From NCBI RefSeq assembly GCF_001592285.1, contig NZ_BCWQ01000009.1:124001-188000 (forward strand): 64,000 nucleotides of DNA, in the 5' to 3' direction. Below, piece after piece: positions 17,075-27,480 of the stretch. The stretch is from Hydrogenophaga pseudoflava NBRC 102511 (GTDB lineage Bacteria > Pseudomonadota > Gammaproteobacteria > Burkholderiales > Burkholderiaceae_C). Position 1 is the stretch's first letter. Every line of letters starts with the position of its first letter. Under the pieces are notes generated by a model, which did no database searches, was not told the DNA's origin, and saw only the letters and a list, made by a program, of their open reading frames with translations. The translations under genes and the position numbers were made by a program.

Positions 17075-17991
17075 GCCGGCAGGAAGCCGTCGACCGAGAG
17101 GTAGCGCTCGCCGGTGTCGTAGTTGAAGCCGAGCACCTTCGCACCGGCCGCCAACTCGGGCAACTTCTGCGCGATCGCCTGGAGCGTGGCGCCCGAGGAG
17201 ATGCCGACCAGCATGCCTTCCTCGCGCGCGCAGCGGCGCGCCATCTCGCGCGCCGGTTCCGCGTCGACCTGGATCACGCCGTCGAGCAGCTCGGTCTTGA
17301 GGTTGGTCGGGATGAAACCGGCGCCGATGCCCTGGATCGGGTGGGGCGCCGGGCTGCCGCCGGAGATCACCGGCGAGGCCACGGGCTCCACCGCGAACAC
17401 CTTGAGCTGGGGCCAAGCCGCCTTGAGCACCTGGGCGCAGCCGCTGAGGTGGCCGCCGGTGCCGACGCCGGTGATCAGCACGTCCAGCCCGTCGGGGAAG
17501 TCGGCCAGGATTTCCTGCGCCGTGGTTCGGGCATGCACCTCGATGTTGGCCGGATTGTCGAACTGCATCGGCATCCAGGCGCCGGGCGTGCTGGCCACGA
17601 TTTCCTGCGCGCGGGCGATCGACCCCTTCATGCCCTTTTCGCGCGGCGTCAGGTCGAAGCTGGCACCGTAGGCCAGCATCAGGCGGCGGCGCTCGATGCT
17701 CATGCTGTCGGGCATGACGAGGATGAGCTTGTAGCCCTTGACCGCGGCCACCATGGCCAGGCCGATGCCGGTGTTGCCCGACGTGGGCTCGACGATGGTG
17801 CCGCCCGGTTTGAGCGCACCCGAGGCCTCGGCGTCTTCGACCATGGACAGGGCAATGCGGTCCTTGATCGAACCACCCGGGTTGCTGCGCTCGGACTTGA
17901 TCCACACGCTCTGGCTGGCACCGGCGAACAGGCGGTTGATGCGGATGTGCGGCGTGCCGCCGATGGTCTGGAGGATGTTCTGGGCTTTCAT
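17071..17991 (-). CDS. cysK: Cysteine synthase (O-acetylserine sulfhydrylase)
   Basis: PLP enzyme making cysteine from O-acetylserine and sulfide. The 306 residues include [11 protein letters not shown] with the PLP lysine, [11 protein letters not shown] for the substrate carboxylate, [10 protein letters not shown] for the phosphate of PLP, and [10 protein letters not shown] near the C-terminus. CysK is preferred over CysM because of the PTSGNTG and GTGGHLSG forms, but the two are close. Its start overlaps the msrB stop and its stop overlaps the slyX start, indicating tight coupling. Confidence 0.92.
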   Translation of the reverse strand: MKAQNILQTIGGTPHIRINRLFAGASQSVWIKSERSNPGGSIKDRIALSMVEDAEASGALKPGGTIVEPTSGNTGIGLAMVAAVKGYKLILVMPDSMSIERRRLMLAYGASFDLTPREKGMKGSIARAQEIVASTPGAWMPMQFDNPANIEVHARTTAQEILADFPDGLDVLITGVGTGGHLSGCAQVLKAAWPQLKVFAVEPVASPVISGGSPAPHPIQGIGAGFIPTNLKTELLDGVIQVDAEPAREMARRCAREEGMLVGISSGATLQAIAQKLPELAAGAKVLGFNYDTGERYLSVDGFLPA

Positions 17992-18407
17992 GTCGGGTCC
18001 TTGGGTTGCAGGTCGATGGAGGCGGAGTTCATGCAGTAGCGCAGGCCGGTGGGCGCGGGGCCGTCCTCGAACACGTGGCCCAGGTGGGCGCCGCACTGGC
18101 TGCAGACGGTTTCGGTGCGCACCATGCCGTGGCTGCGGTCGGTGATCTCGGTGATGGCGCCGGGAATGGCCTTCCAGAAGCTGGGCCAGCCGCAGCCGGC
18201 GTCGAACTTGGTGCCCGAGTCGAACAGGTGGTTGCCGCAACAGACGCAGTGGTAGCTGCCGTCGGCCCAGACCTGCTCGTACTTGCCCGTGAACGGGCGC
18301 TCGGTGTAGGCGTGCCGCGTGACCTGGAAGGCCGCGGGTTCGGCGCCTTTCTCGGCAAGCAGCTCGCGCCACTCGGCCTCGGTTTTCTGGATCGGGAAGT
18401 TGCTCAT
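17988..18407 (-). CDS. msrB: Peptide methionine-R-sulfoxide reductase MsrB
   Basis: Repairs the R epimer of methionine sulfoxide in proteins using thioredoxin. The 139-residue protein shows [31 protein letters not shown], zinc-site cysteines in CVCCGN and [16 protein letters not shown], and the catalytic cysteine in RYCMNSASI (Cys125). No signal peptide, so cytoplasmic. It is first in a minus-strand run with cysK and slyX; grouping with cysteine synthesis suggests a shared redox or sulfur theme, which is inference. Confidence 0.95.
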   Translation of the reverse strand: MSNFPIQKTEAEWRELLAEKGAEPAAFQVTRHAYTERPFTGKYEQVWADGSYHCVCCGNHLFDSGTKFDAGCGWPSFWKAIPGAITEITDRSHGMVRTETVCSQCGAHLGHVFEDGPAPTGLRYCMNSASIDLQPKDPT

Positions 18408-18477
18408 GGCGGTGCTCCGGAACCACTGGATGGGGTGGAGCGGGCATTGTGCCTGCAGGGCCGCGAGCGTGCAGGCT

Positions 18478-20076
18478 TCAGCCCTGATCCACCGTTGTTT
18501 CCATCAGGCTGCGGCGCACCAGCGGCGGCGCCTCGCCGATGTGGAAGGCCAGCTTGCGCAGCCGCAGCGCCTCGTCCGCGGCGGTGACGCGTTCGAAACG
18601 CCGCAGGTGGTCGGTCCAGGATTCGTCCACGATCATTTCGACAAAGCGCCCCGGGTCGTTGAGGTCGTGCAGCAGTTCCCAGGACAGGGCGCCATGGCGC
18701 AGCCGGCCGCTGCGGCCTTCGGTGAGCATGAGCTCCCGGAATTCGGCGATCCTGGCCGGATCGATCTGGTACTCGATGGTGATCAGCACCCGCCCGTCCG
18801 AGGGCGGCGCGTCGTTGGTCGGCAGCGAAAAAACCCTTCTGGGTGTGAGGTCCGCGGGCTGGCTGGTGTCCGGCCGGAAGCGGTTGACCCCCCACATGAC
18901 CAGCAGGCCCGACACCGCGGCGATGGCCAGGCAGGTGCGCACGTCCGTGGCGGTGGCGATCTGGCCCCACAGCGCGGCGCCCGCGGCGCTGGCGCCCATG
19001 ATGGCCATCTGGTAGATGGACATGCCCCGCGCGCGGACCCAGTCCGGCAGGTTCATCTGCATGGTCACGCTCAGGGTGTTGGCGGTGGTGATCCAGGCCG
19101 CGCCGCCCAGGAACATGGCCGGCACCGCGAGCCAGGGCGAGGTGACCACCGCCATCACCGCCATCGAGGCGGCCTGCAGCGCGGCGCCGCGGAAGACCAG
19201 GCCGTCGCGGCTGTAGCGCTTGCGCAGCCGCGGCAGAAACGCGGTGGAGGCGATGGCGCCGGCGCCCATGGAGGCCAGCAGCAGGGTGAACATGCCCGCG
19301 CCACCGCCGTCCATGCCCCTGGCCAGCAGGGGCAGAAGGGCCATCAGCGCGGTGGAATGGAAGAAGAAGATGGCAATGCGCAGCAGCGCGCCCTTGAGCG
19401 TCTCGGACTGCAGCACATGCTGCAGGCCCACCCGCATGGCGGACAACAGGCGCTCACGGCCGAGCGGGTTGGGCACGTGCTCGCGCTGCCAGCGGCTGAT
19501 GATCACCGCGGCCCCGAGGGACAGCACGGCGTTCAGCAGGAAAACCCAGGCGCTGCCGGCACTGGCGATCAGGGCGCCGGCCAGCAGCGGTCCGAGGATG
19601 CGGGACGCGTTCATCGACACCCCGTTCAGGGCCAGGGCCGCCGGCAGCTGCTGGCGCGGTACAAGTTCGGGAACGATGGCGGCGAACACCGGCCAGCGCA
19701 TGGCCAGACCGACGCCGTTGGCGAAGGTCAGGGCCAGCAGCACCACGGGCGTGACCATGTCCAGGAACACGAGCACGCTCAGCACCGAAGCGACGGTCGC
19801 GACCCAGAGCTGTGTGACGAGGAAGTAACGCTTGCGGTCCAGTCCGTCGGCCAGTGCGCCGCTGGGCAGACCCAGCAGGAAGACCGGCAGGGTCGACGCG
19901 GTCTGGACCAGGGCCACCCAGATGGGCTTTTCGGTCAGGGACGTCATCATCCAGGCCGCCGCCACATCGTTCATCCACATGCAGACGTTGGCAAACAGCC
20001 AGGCGAACCACAGCATGCGGAAGTCCAGATGCTTCAGCGGTGCCACCGGCGAGGTGTCGGGAGGGGAGTCGGGCAT
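18478..20076 (-). CDS. MFS_3 family transporter with C-terminal soluble domain
   Basis: Predicted inner-membrane efflux protein of the EntS-like MFS_3 family. The 532 residues have about twelve hydrophobic segments in residues 15-415, the cytoplasmic-loop motif [12 protein letters not shown] between helices 2 and 3, and a soluble C-terminal domain of about 100 residues ([22 protein letters not shown]...) with the ferredoxin-like ABM look. The start [23 protein letters not shown] at 20076 was chosen because the frame upstream shows no family similarity. Substrate unknown. Confidence 0.85.
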   Translation of the reverse strand: MPDSPPDTSPVAPLKHLDFRMLWFAWLFANVCMWMNDVAAAWMMTSLTEKPIWVALVQTASTLPVFLLGLPSGALADGLDRKRYFLVTQLWVATVASVLSVLVFLDMVTPVVLLALTFANGVGLAMRWPVFAAIVPELVPRQQLPAALALNGVSMNASRILGPLLAGALIASAGSAWVFLLNAVLSLGAAVIISRWQREHVPNPLGRERLLSAMRVGLQHVLQSETLKGALLRIAIFFFHSTALMALLPLLARGMDGGGAGMFTLLLASMGAGAIASTAFLPRLRKRYSRDGLVFRGAALQAASMAVMAVVTSPWLAVPAMFLGGAAWITTANTLSVTMQMNLPDWVRARGMSIYQMAIMGASAAGAALWGQIATATDVRTCLAIAAVSGLLVMWGVNRFRPDTSQPADLTPRRVFSLPTNDAPPSDGRVLITIEYQIDPARIAEFRELMLTEGRSGRLRHGALSWELLHDLNDPGRFVEMIVDESWTDHLRRFERVTAADEALRLRKLAFHIGEAPPLVRRSLMETTVDQG

Positions 20077-20238
20077 GCGCAGGAGGAAAGAGTGGCAGGC
20101 TTCGACTCTGTCACAGGACGCGGCGCCAGGCCTACGTGGAAGTACGCAGAAGCGCCCTCGCGGAGTCCCGCGGAAGACGCACAGACCGCCCGTCCATGCT
20201 GGGAAGCCCGCCCGGTTTCGGGCATGATGTGGGGTTTC

Positions 20239-20256
20239 AAAACGAACGACCGTTCT
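20239..20256. promoter_or_regulatory. Palindromic operator upstream of the acyl-CoA ligase
   Basis: GAACG-AC-CGTTC is an inverted repeat within an A/T-flanked block; its core ACGACCGTTC (20246-20255) followed by T's is repeated in the fadB-like promoter at 27430-27439. Form and size suit a TetR-family repressor of fatty-acid genes. No TetR gene is in the window. Confidence 0.55.
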
Positions 20257-20286
20257 TTTTTGGGCGGCACACACAGGAGATACCCC

Positions 20287-21930
<1,644 letters not shown>

Positions 21931-22068
21931 AAACGTCGCGCAGGCGACCTGCTGCGCTACGGAAGTGCAAGCAGAGTCGCCTGTGCGATAGCGCATAGGG
22001 CATTCCCTGAGCGGCGTGCAGAGGTACGGCGCTACGCTGCGGTTTTCACCATCTCAAGGAGACCTCAC

Positions 22069-23301
22069 GTGAAGTTCGCACAGCAGACCGTCGCCGCCGC
22101 CGTCCTCCTTCTGGCACTCGGAGCCGCCCACGCCCAGAAGGGCGAGACGGTCAAGATCGCGCTGATCGATCCTCAGACGGGCCTGATGGGCCCGCTGGGC
22201 CTGAACCAGATGCGCAGCTGGCAGTTCTTTGCCGAGAAGTTCAGCGCCAACAACCCGGCCGGCGTGAAGTACGAGATCGTGGCCTTCGACAACAAGCTCA
22301 GCCCGGCCGAGAGCCTGAATGCTCTCAAGGCCGCGCTGGACCAGGGCGTGCGCTACATCACCCAGGGCAACGGCTCCTCGGTGGCCGGCGCGCTGATCGA
22401 TGCGATCAACAAGCACAACGAGCGCAACCCCGGCAAAGAGGTGATCCTCCTCAACTACGCCGCGGTCGATCCGGACTTCACCAACAGCAAGTGCAGCTAC
22501 TGGCATTTCCGTTTCGACGCCGACACCTCCATGAAGATGGAGGCCATGACGACCTTCATGAAGGACCAGAAGGACGTCAAGAATGTCTACCTGCTCAACC
22601 AGAACTACTCGCACGGCCAGCAGGTCGCCAAGTTCGCCAAGGAAAACCTGGCACGCAAGCGCCCGGATGTGAAGGTCGTCGGCGAGGACCTTCACCCGCT
22701 GGCCCAGGTGCGCGATTTCGCGCCCTACATCGCCAAGATCAAGGCCTCGGGCGCGGACACGGTGATCACGGGCAACTGGGGTTCCGATCTCGCACTGCTG
22801 GTCAAGGCGGCCAACGAAGGCGGCTACACCGGCAAGTTCTACACCTACTACACCGGTGTGACCGGCACGCCCACGGCGCTCGGCCAGGGTGGCGAGGGCC
22901 GGGTGTTCCAGGTGGCCTACTCGCACTACAACATGGGCGGGCAGATGGGCCAGTGGATGGCCGACTTCAAGGCCAAGTACAACGACGACATGTTCACTGG
23001 CGCGATCCCGAGCGCGCTGAACGTGCTGAGTCAGGCGATCGCCAAGGCCAAGTCCACCGATCCGGTGAAGGTCGCGCCTGTGATGGAAGGCCTGAAGGTC
23101 GCTAACTACAACGGTGAAGTCGAGATGCGCAAGGTTGACCACCAGCTGCAGCAGCCGCTGTACCTGACGGTCTGGCAGAAGGCCGACAAAAAGTACCCCT
23201 ACAGCCCGGAAAACACGGGCATGACGCTGGCCCCGGTCAAGGAGTTCCCGTCCTACGTGTCCAGCACGCCGACCAGCTGCCAGATGAAGCGGCCGGGTTG
23301 A
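22069..23301 (+). CDS. Liv-type ABC transporter periplasmic binding protein
   Basis: Secreted substrate-binding subunit of a branched-chain-amino-acid-type (HAAT) ABC transporter. The 410 residues begin with a signal peptide (MKFAQQTVAAAVLLLALGAAHA, cleavage near residue 22) and the type I fold start VKIALIDPQTGLMGPLGLNQ. The start is GTG with AAGGAGAC upstream. It heads binding protein, permease, permease, ATPase, ATPase. Because the operon lies next to an acyl-CoA ligase and beta-oxidation genes, the ligand may be an organic or aromatic acid rather than an amino acid; that is inference. Confidence 0.9.
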   Translation: MKFAQQTVAAAVLLLALGAAHAQKGETVKIALIDPQTGLMGPLGLNQMRSWQFFAEKFSANNPAGVKYEIVAFDNKLSPAESLNALKAALDQGVRYITQGNGSSVAGALIDAINKHNERNPGKEVILLNYAAVDPDFTNSKCSYWHFRFDADTSMKMEAMTTFMKDQKDVKNVYLLNQNYSHGQQVAKFAKENLARKRPDVKVVGEDLHPLAQVRDFAPYIAKIKASGADTVITGNWGSDLALLVKAANEGGYTGKFYTYYTGVTGTPTALGQGGEGRVFQVAYSHYNMGGQMGQWMADFKAKYNDDMFTGAIPSALNVLSQAIAKAKSTDPVKVAPVMEGLKVANYNGEVEMRKVDHQLQQPLYLTVWQKADKKYPYSPENTGMTLAPVKEFPSYVSSTPTSCQMKRPG

Positions 23302-23308
23302 GCTGACA

Positions 23309-23375
23309 CCCCCGCGCCGCTTCGCGTCACCCCCTCCAGGGGGCAACGCGAGCGGCCCGGCGGAGCCGGTTCCGC
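23309..23375. repeat. Dispersed intergenic repeat, copy 2
   Basis: Between the binding protein and the first permease. Blocks CCCCCGCGCCGC, GCGTCACCCCC, AGGGGGC, GCGGCCCGGC and AGCCGGTTCCGC recur in the same order at 38433-38500. The C-run and G-run form a stem, so it may attenuate transcription after the highly expressed binding-protein gene. Confidence 0.7.
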
Positions 23376-23511
23376 CGCGTTCTGGAAGCAGGCACCTCGC
23401 TCCGCCGTCGAGTGTCGTGTGGACGGCGTGAAACCGGTGGCCTGAGCGGCCATACTCGGTCCGCTTCCGTTTCCCCTCTCCCAACCGCTTCGCCCTCGAA
23501 AGGCCTGTTTC

Positions 23512-24534
23512 ATGGAGTTCTTCATCATCTCCATGCTCAACGGCGTGAGCTACGGCTTGCTGCTGTTCATGTTGAGCTCGGGGCTGACGCTCATCTTCAG
23601 CATGATGGGCGTGCTCAACTTTGCGCACGCCAGCTTCTACATGGTCGGCGCCTACATCGGCTACACGCTCTCGGGGCTGATCGGCTTCTGGCCGGCGCTG
23701 GTGGTCGCGCCGCTGGCGGTGGGCCTGCTGGGGGCGCTGTTCGAGCGCTTGTCGCTGCGCAAGGTGCACAAGTTCGGTCATGTGCCCGAACTGCTGGTCA
23801 CCTTCGGCCTGTCCTACATCGTCCTGGAGCTGGTGCAGCTGGTCTGGGGCCGCACGGCGGTCGAGTTCGTGCCGCCCGATGTGCTGCGTGGGCCGGCGTT
23901 CACGCTGGTGCACCACGCCGATGACAGCCTGGGCATGATGCTTGGCGCCGCGGGTCAGGCGGTCTGCAGCGCCGAGGGCGTGATCTGCACGCCGTTCCCG
24001 GCCACACGGGCTCTCATGATGGGCATCGCGGTGCTGATGCTGGTGTCGCTGTGGCTGCTGCTCACGCGCACACGCATCGGCCTGGTGATCCAGGCGGCGC
24101 TGACGCACCCCGAAATGGTCGAATCCCTGGGCCACAACGTGCCGCGGGTGTTCATGCTGGTGTTCGGCGCCGGAACGGGGCTGGCCGGTCTTGCGGGCGT
24201 GATCGGTGGCAGCACCTTCGTGACCGAGCCGGCCATGGCCGCCTCGGTGGGCTCGGTGATCTTCGTGGTGGTGGTGGTGGGCGGCATGGGCTCGCTGTCG
24301 GGCGCGTTCCTGGCTTCGCTGCTGATCGGCGTCATCCAGACCTTCGCGGTGGGCATGGACCATTCCTTCGTGAGCGTGGCGCAGCAGCTGGGCATGCAGC
24401 TGTCCGACGCAGCGTTGAACAACGCGGTGCTCAAGCTCACGCTGTCGCAGGTGGCGCCGATCCTGCCCTACCTGTTCCTGGTGCTGATCCTGATCTTCCG
24501 GCCCAAGGGTCTTCTGGGCACCCGGGAGGGTTGA
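23512..24534 (+). CDS. livH: Liv-type ABC transporter permease (LivH-like)
   Basis: First membrane subunit of the HAAT transporter, 340 residues with about eight hydrophobic helices. N-terminus FFIISMLNGVSYGLLLFMLSSGLTLIFSMMGVLNFAHASFYMVGAYIGY is the standard LivH pattern, and VVVVGGMGSLSGAFLASLLIG is the conserved C-terminal loop that contacts the ATPase. A loop around residues 125-165 is longer than in E. coli LivH. It is preceded by a 210-base spacer holding repeat copy 2 and is followed after 6 bases by livM. Confidence 0.92.
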   Translation: MEFFIISMLNGVSYGLLLFMLSSGLTLIFSMMGVLNFAHASFYMVGAYIGYTLSGLIGFWPALVVAPLAVGLLGALFERLSLRKVHKFGHVPELLVTFGLSYIVLELVQLVWGRTAVEFVPPDVLRGPAFTLVHHADDSLGMMLGAAGQAVCSAEGVICTPFPATRALMMGIAVLMLVSLWLLLTRTRIGLVIQAALTHPEMVESLGHNVPRVFMLVFGAGTGLAGLAGVIGGSTFVTEPAMAASVGSVIFVVVVVGGMGSLSGAFLASLLIGVIQTFAVGMDHSFVSVAQQLGMQLSDAALNNAVLKLTLSQVAPILPYLFLVLILIFRPKGLLGTREG

Positions 24535-24540
24535 ACGACC

Positions 24541-25833
24541 ATGAGCAAGACGCACTACGAATTCAAACCCTGGAACGTCGGCCGCTGGATCGTCTGGTCG
24601 CTGTTCGCCATCGTGCTGGCTGTGGCACCGCTGCTGTTCACCAGCAACCTGTCGGTCACCATGCTCACGCAGATGGGCATCGCCATCATCGCCTGCCTGT
24701 CCTACAACATCCTGCTCGGGCAGGGCGGCATGCTCAGCTTCGGCCATGCGGTCTACACCGGCCTGGGCAGCTATGTCGCGATCCATGCGCTCAACGCGGT
24801 GTCGGACGGGCAGTGGCCGATCCCGGTCAGCCTGATACCGGTGGTGGGCGGTTTCGCCGGCCTGTTCTTTGCCGTCCTGTTCGGCTACGTGACGACCAAG
24901 AAGGCGGGCACGCCGTTCGCCATGATCACGCTGGGCATGGCCGAACTGGTGTTCGCGATGTCGCTGATGTTTTCCGACTTCTTCGGCGGCGAGGCCGGCG
25001 TCTCGGGCAACCGTGTGGTGGGTGAACCCTTCATGGGCATCACGTTCGGCCCGCCGGTGCAGGTGTACTACCTGATCGCGGTCTACACCTTCGTCTGTGT
25101 GGCGCTCATGTTCGCCTTCACGCGCACGCCGCTGGGCCGCATCCTGAACGCCGTGCGCGACAACCCGGAGCGGGTCGAGTTCATCGGCTACAACACGCAG
25201 AAGGTGCGCTACCTGGCTTTCATGATCGCGGGCTTCTTCGCCGGCATCGCCGGCGGCCTGGGCGCCATCAACTTCGAGATCGTGACGGCCGAGGTGGTGG
25301 GTGCGGCGCGCTCCGGCGGCTACCTGCTGTTCACCTTCCTGGGCGGCGCCACCTTCTTCTTCGGCCCCATCATCGGAGGCGTGCTGATGGTGCTGGCCGC
25401 GGTGCTGCTGTCGGAGCTGACCAAGGCCTGGCTGCTCTACCTGGGCCTGATCTTCCTGTTCATGGTGATGTACGCGCCGGGCGGCATCGCCAGCCTGATC
25501 ATGATGAACCTGCGCGTGGCGTCCTTTGGCCGGCTGCGTGAGATCTGGGTGTCCTATGTAGTGCTGGGCGTGGCAGCGGTGCTGGTGCTGCTGGGGGCCG
25601 GCTCGATGGTCGAGATGATCTACCACCTGCAGCTGAACGCGGCCCTGGGCGACACGGTGAAGTACCTTGGCGTGGAGCTGGACACGCGCGCCGGCACGAC
25701 CTGGTTCGGCGCGGTGTTCGTCACGCTGACCTGCCTGGGCGTGTTCGAGATTGCCCGGCGCCAGTTTGCCGCCCAGTGGTCGGCCATCCAGACCGACATC
25801 GAAAAAGAGATCAAGCGCCGGGAGACGGAATGA
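24541..25833 (+). CDS. livM: Liv-type ABC transporter permease (LivM-like) with long C-terminal extension
   Basis: Second permease. The conserved LivM core covers residues 30-325 (SYNILLGQGGMLSFGHAVYTGLGSY, TPLGRILNAVRDNPERVEFIGYN, GGAGGATFFFGPIIGG-like loop). At 430 residues it is about 100 longer than usual; the added part contains two hydrophobic segments (YVVLGVAAVLVLLGAGSMVEM and WFGAVFVTLTCLGVFEIA) separated by a likely periplasmic loop, and a charged tail. Its stop overlaps the livG start (ATGA). Confidence 0.9.
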   Translation: MSKTHYEFKPWNVGRWIVWSLFAIVLAVAPLLFTSNLSVTMLTQMGIAIIACLSYNILLGQGGMLSFGHAVYTGLGSYVAIHALNAVSDGQWPIPVSLIPVVGGFAGLFFAVLFGYVTTKKAGTPFAMITLGMAELVFAMSLMFSDFFGGEAGVSGNRVVGEPFMGITFGPPVQVYYLIAVYTFVCVALMFAFTRTPLGRILNAVRDNPERVEFIGYNTQKVRYLAFMIAGFFAGIAGGLGAINFEIVTAEVVGAARSGGYLLFTFLGGATFFFGPIIGGVLMVLAAVLLSELTKAWLLYLGLIFLFMVMYAPGGIASLIMMNLRVASFGRLREIWVSYVVLGVAAVLVLLGAGSMVEMIYHLQLNAALGDTVKYLGVELDTRAGTTWFGAVFVTLTCLGVFEIARRQFAAQWSAIQTDIEKEIKRRETE

Positions 25834-26669
25834 GCACCGCGACCAACACCCCCGTGCGGCCGCACGAGCAGGCCATGAGCCATGTGCATTCGGGTGGCTA
25901 TGCGCTGGAACTGCGCGATCTGCGCAAGAGTTTCGGCAAGACCGAGATCATTCGCGGCGCCAACCTGGCCGTGCGCGCCGGCGAGCGCGTGGCCATCATC
26001 GGCCCCAACGGCGCGGGCAAGTCCACGCTGTTCAACCTGATCTCGGGCCGCTTCGCACCCAGCAGCGGCGAGGTGGTCCTCAACGGCACCCGCATCGACG
26101 GCAAGAAGCCCTTCGAGATCAACCGCCTGGGCCTCTCGCGCAGCTTCCAGATCACCAACATCTTCCCCAAGCTCAGCGTGTTCGAGAACCTGCGCTGCAG
26201 CGTGCTCTGGAGCCTGGGCTACCGCTACACGCTGTTCCGCTTCCTGGCCGACCTGACCGACGCCAACGACCGGGCCGAAGAGCTGATGAAGATGATCCGG
26301 CTGGACAGGAAGCGCGACACCCTGGCGATGAACCTGACCTACGCCGAGCAGCGCGCGCTGGAAATCGGCATCACCATCGCCGGTGGCGCCAACGTGATCC
26401 TGCTGGACGAACCCACGGCCGGCATGAGCAAGAGCGAGACCAGCCGCTTCATCGAGCTGATCCGCGAGGTGACGGTGGGCAAGACCCTGCTGACGGTGGA
26501 GCACGACATGGGCGTGGTGTTCGGCCTGGCCGACAAGATCGCGGTGGTGGTCTATGGCGAGGTGATTGCCTTCGACACGCCCGAGGCGGTGCGCGCCAAC
26601 CCCAGGGTGCAGGAGGCCTACCTTGGCTCGGTGCTGGCCGACGAGCAGGCCGCCTCGGCCGGTCACTGA
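25830..26669 (+). CDS. livG: Liv-type ABC transporter ATPase (LivG-like)
   Basis: Cytoplasmic ATPase of the transporter, 279 residues. Walker A GPNGAGKST lies near residue 68 and Walker B VILLDEPTAGMSKSE near residue 190; the signature segment is the degenerate NLTYAEQRALEIG, as often in LivG. LSRSFQITNIFPKLSVFENLRCSV is the usual LivG Q-loop region. ATG at 25830 overlaps the livM stop; a leader of about 25 residues precedes the fold. With the altered LivF next to it, this subunit may supply most of the ATP hydrolysis. Confidence 0.92.
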   Translation: MSTATNTPVRPHEQAMSHVHSGGYALELRDLRKSFGKTEIIRGANLAVRAGERVAIIGPNGAGKSTLFNLISGRFAPSSGEVVLNGTRIDGKKPFEINRLGLSRSFQITNIFPKLSVFENLRCSVLWSLGYRYTLFRFLADLTDANDRAEELMKMIRLDRKRDTLAMNLTYAEQRALEIGITIAGGANVILLDEPTAGMSKSETSRFIELIREVTVGKTLLTVEHDMGVVFGLADKIAVVVYGEVIAFDTPEAVRANPRVQEAYLGSVLADEQAASAGH

Positions 26670-26681
26670 AGGAGGGATGCC

Positions 26682-27377
26682 ATGCTGAAGATCCAGAACC
26701 TCCACGCCTACTACGGCAAGAGCCATGTGCTGCACGGCGTGGGCTTTGAAGTGGGGCAGGGCGAGATCGTCGCGCTGCTGGGCCGCAACGGCTCGGGCCG
26801 TTCCACCACCGCCAAGGCCATCATGGGCCTGGTCGACTGCGAAGGCACGATCGACTGGAAAGGCCAGGCCATCCGCGGCCACAAGCCCTTCGAGATCGCG
26901 CACCGCGGCATCGGCTACGTGCCCGAGAACCGAGACATCTTCCCCAAGCTCACGGTGCACCAGAACCTGCTGCTGGGCCAGAAGGGCAGCGGCAAGGGCT
27001 CGCGCTGGAGCTTCGACGACATGTACGCCATGTTCCCGCGCCTGAAGGAGCGGCAGCACACCGAGGCCGGCGTGCTCTCTGGCGGCGAGCAGCAGATGCT
27101 GACCCTGTGCCGCACGCTGATGGGCGACCCCGACCTGATCATCATCGACGAGCCCACCGAGGGCCTGGCGCCCAAGATCGTGGAACTGGTGGGCGAGTAC
27201 CTGCAGAAGCTCAAGGCGCGCGGCATCTCGGTGCTGCTGATCGAACAGAAGCTGACCATCGCGATGGCGATCTCGGACCGGGCGCTGGTGATGGGCCACG
27301 GGAGCATCGTGTTCGAGGGCACGCCGGATTCGCTCCGTGCCGATCCCTACACCCGCAAGGAATGGCTTGAGGTCTGA
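26682..27377 (+). CDS. livF: Liv-type ABC transporter ATPase (LivF-like), Walker A Lys replaced by Arg
   Basis: Second ATPase, 231 residues, with signature LSGGEQQML, Walker B LIIIDEPTEGLAPKI and H-loop region intact. The Walker A motif reads GRNGSGRSTT from Gly34, so the phosphate-binding lysine is Arg40 (codon CGT). The rest of the fold is complete, so this is not a decaying gene. A hairpin terminator follows. The substitution usually lowers or abolishes hydrolysis, suggesting an asymmetric transporter that relies on LivG. Confidence 0.92.
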   Translation: MLKIQNLHAYYGKSHVLHGVGFEVGQGEIVALLGRNGSGRSTTAKAIMGLVDCEGTIDWKGQAIRGHKPFEIAHRGIGYVPENRDIFPKLTVHQNLLLGQKGSGKGSRWSFDDMYAMFPRLKERQHTEAGVLSGGEQQMLTLCRTLMGDPDLIIIDEPTEGLAPKIVELVGEYLQKLKARGISVLLIEQKLTIAMAISDRALVMGHGSIVFEGTPDSLRADPYTRKEWLEV

Positions 27378-27384
27378 CCCGCAA

Positions 27385-27405
27385 GCGACAAGTGGCGCTT
27401 GTCGC
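27385..27405 (+). terminator. Hairpin after the liv operon
   Basis: GCGACAAG and CTTGTCGC form a perfect 8-bp stem with a TGGCG loop, 8 bases after the livF stop, followed by a short T run (ATTTT at 27413-27417). The right arm also supplies the TTGTCG that could act as -35 for the next promoter. Confidence 0.55.
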
Positions 27406-27420
27406 GCTGCACAATTTTCC

Positions 27421-27446
27421 TAAAATCGCACGACCGTTCGTTTTTG
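27421..27446 (+). promoter_or_regulatory. Promoter and operator of the fadB-like gene
   Basis: TAAAAT at 27421-27426 fits a -10, with TTGTCG at 27399-27404 as -35 (16-base spacing). Immediately downstream lies ACGACCGTTC (27430-27439) followed by GTTTTTG, the same core as upstream of the acyl-CoA ligase. An operator overlapping the transcription start implies repression. Confidence 0.55.
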
Positions 27447-27480
27447 AACTGTTTTCCCGTTTCACCCCAGAGGAGACCCC

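Noticed and set aside
22054-25626. A 1190-codon open frame on the minus strand across the liv genes
   Set aside because: It is antisense to livK-, livH- and livM-like genes with clear families; low-complexity His/Gln/Arg composition typical of GC-rich shadow frames.
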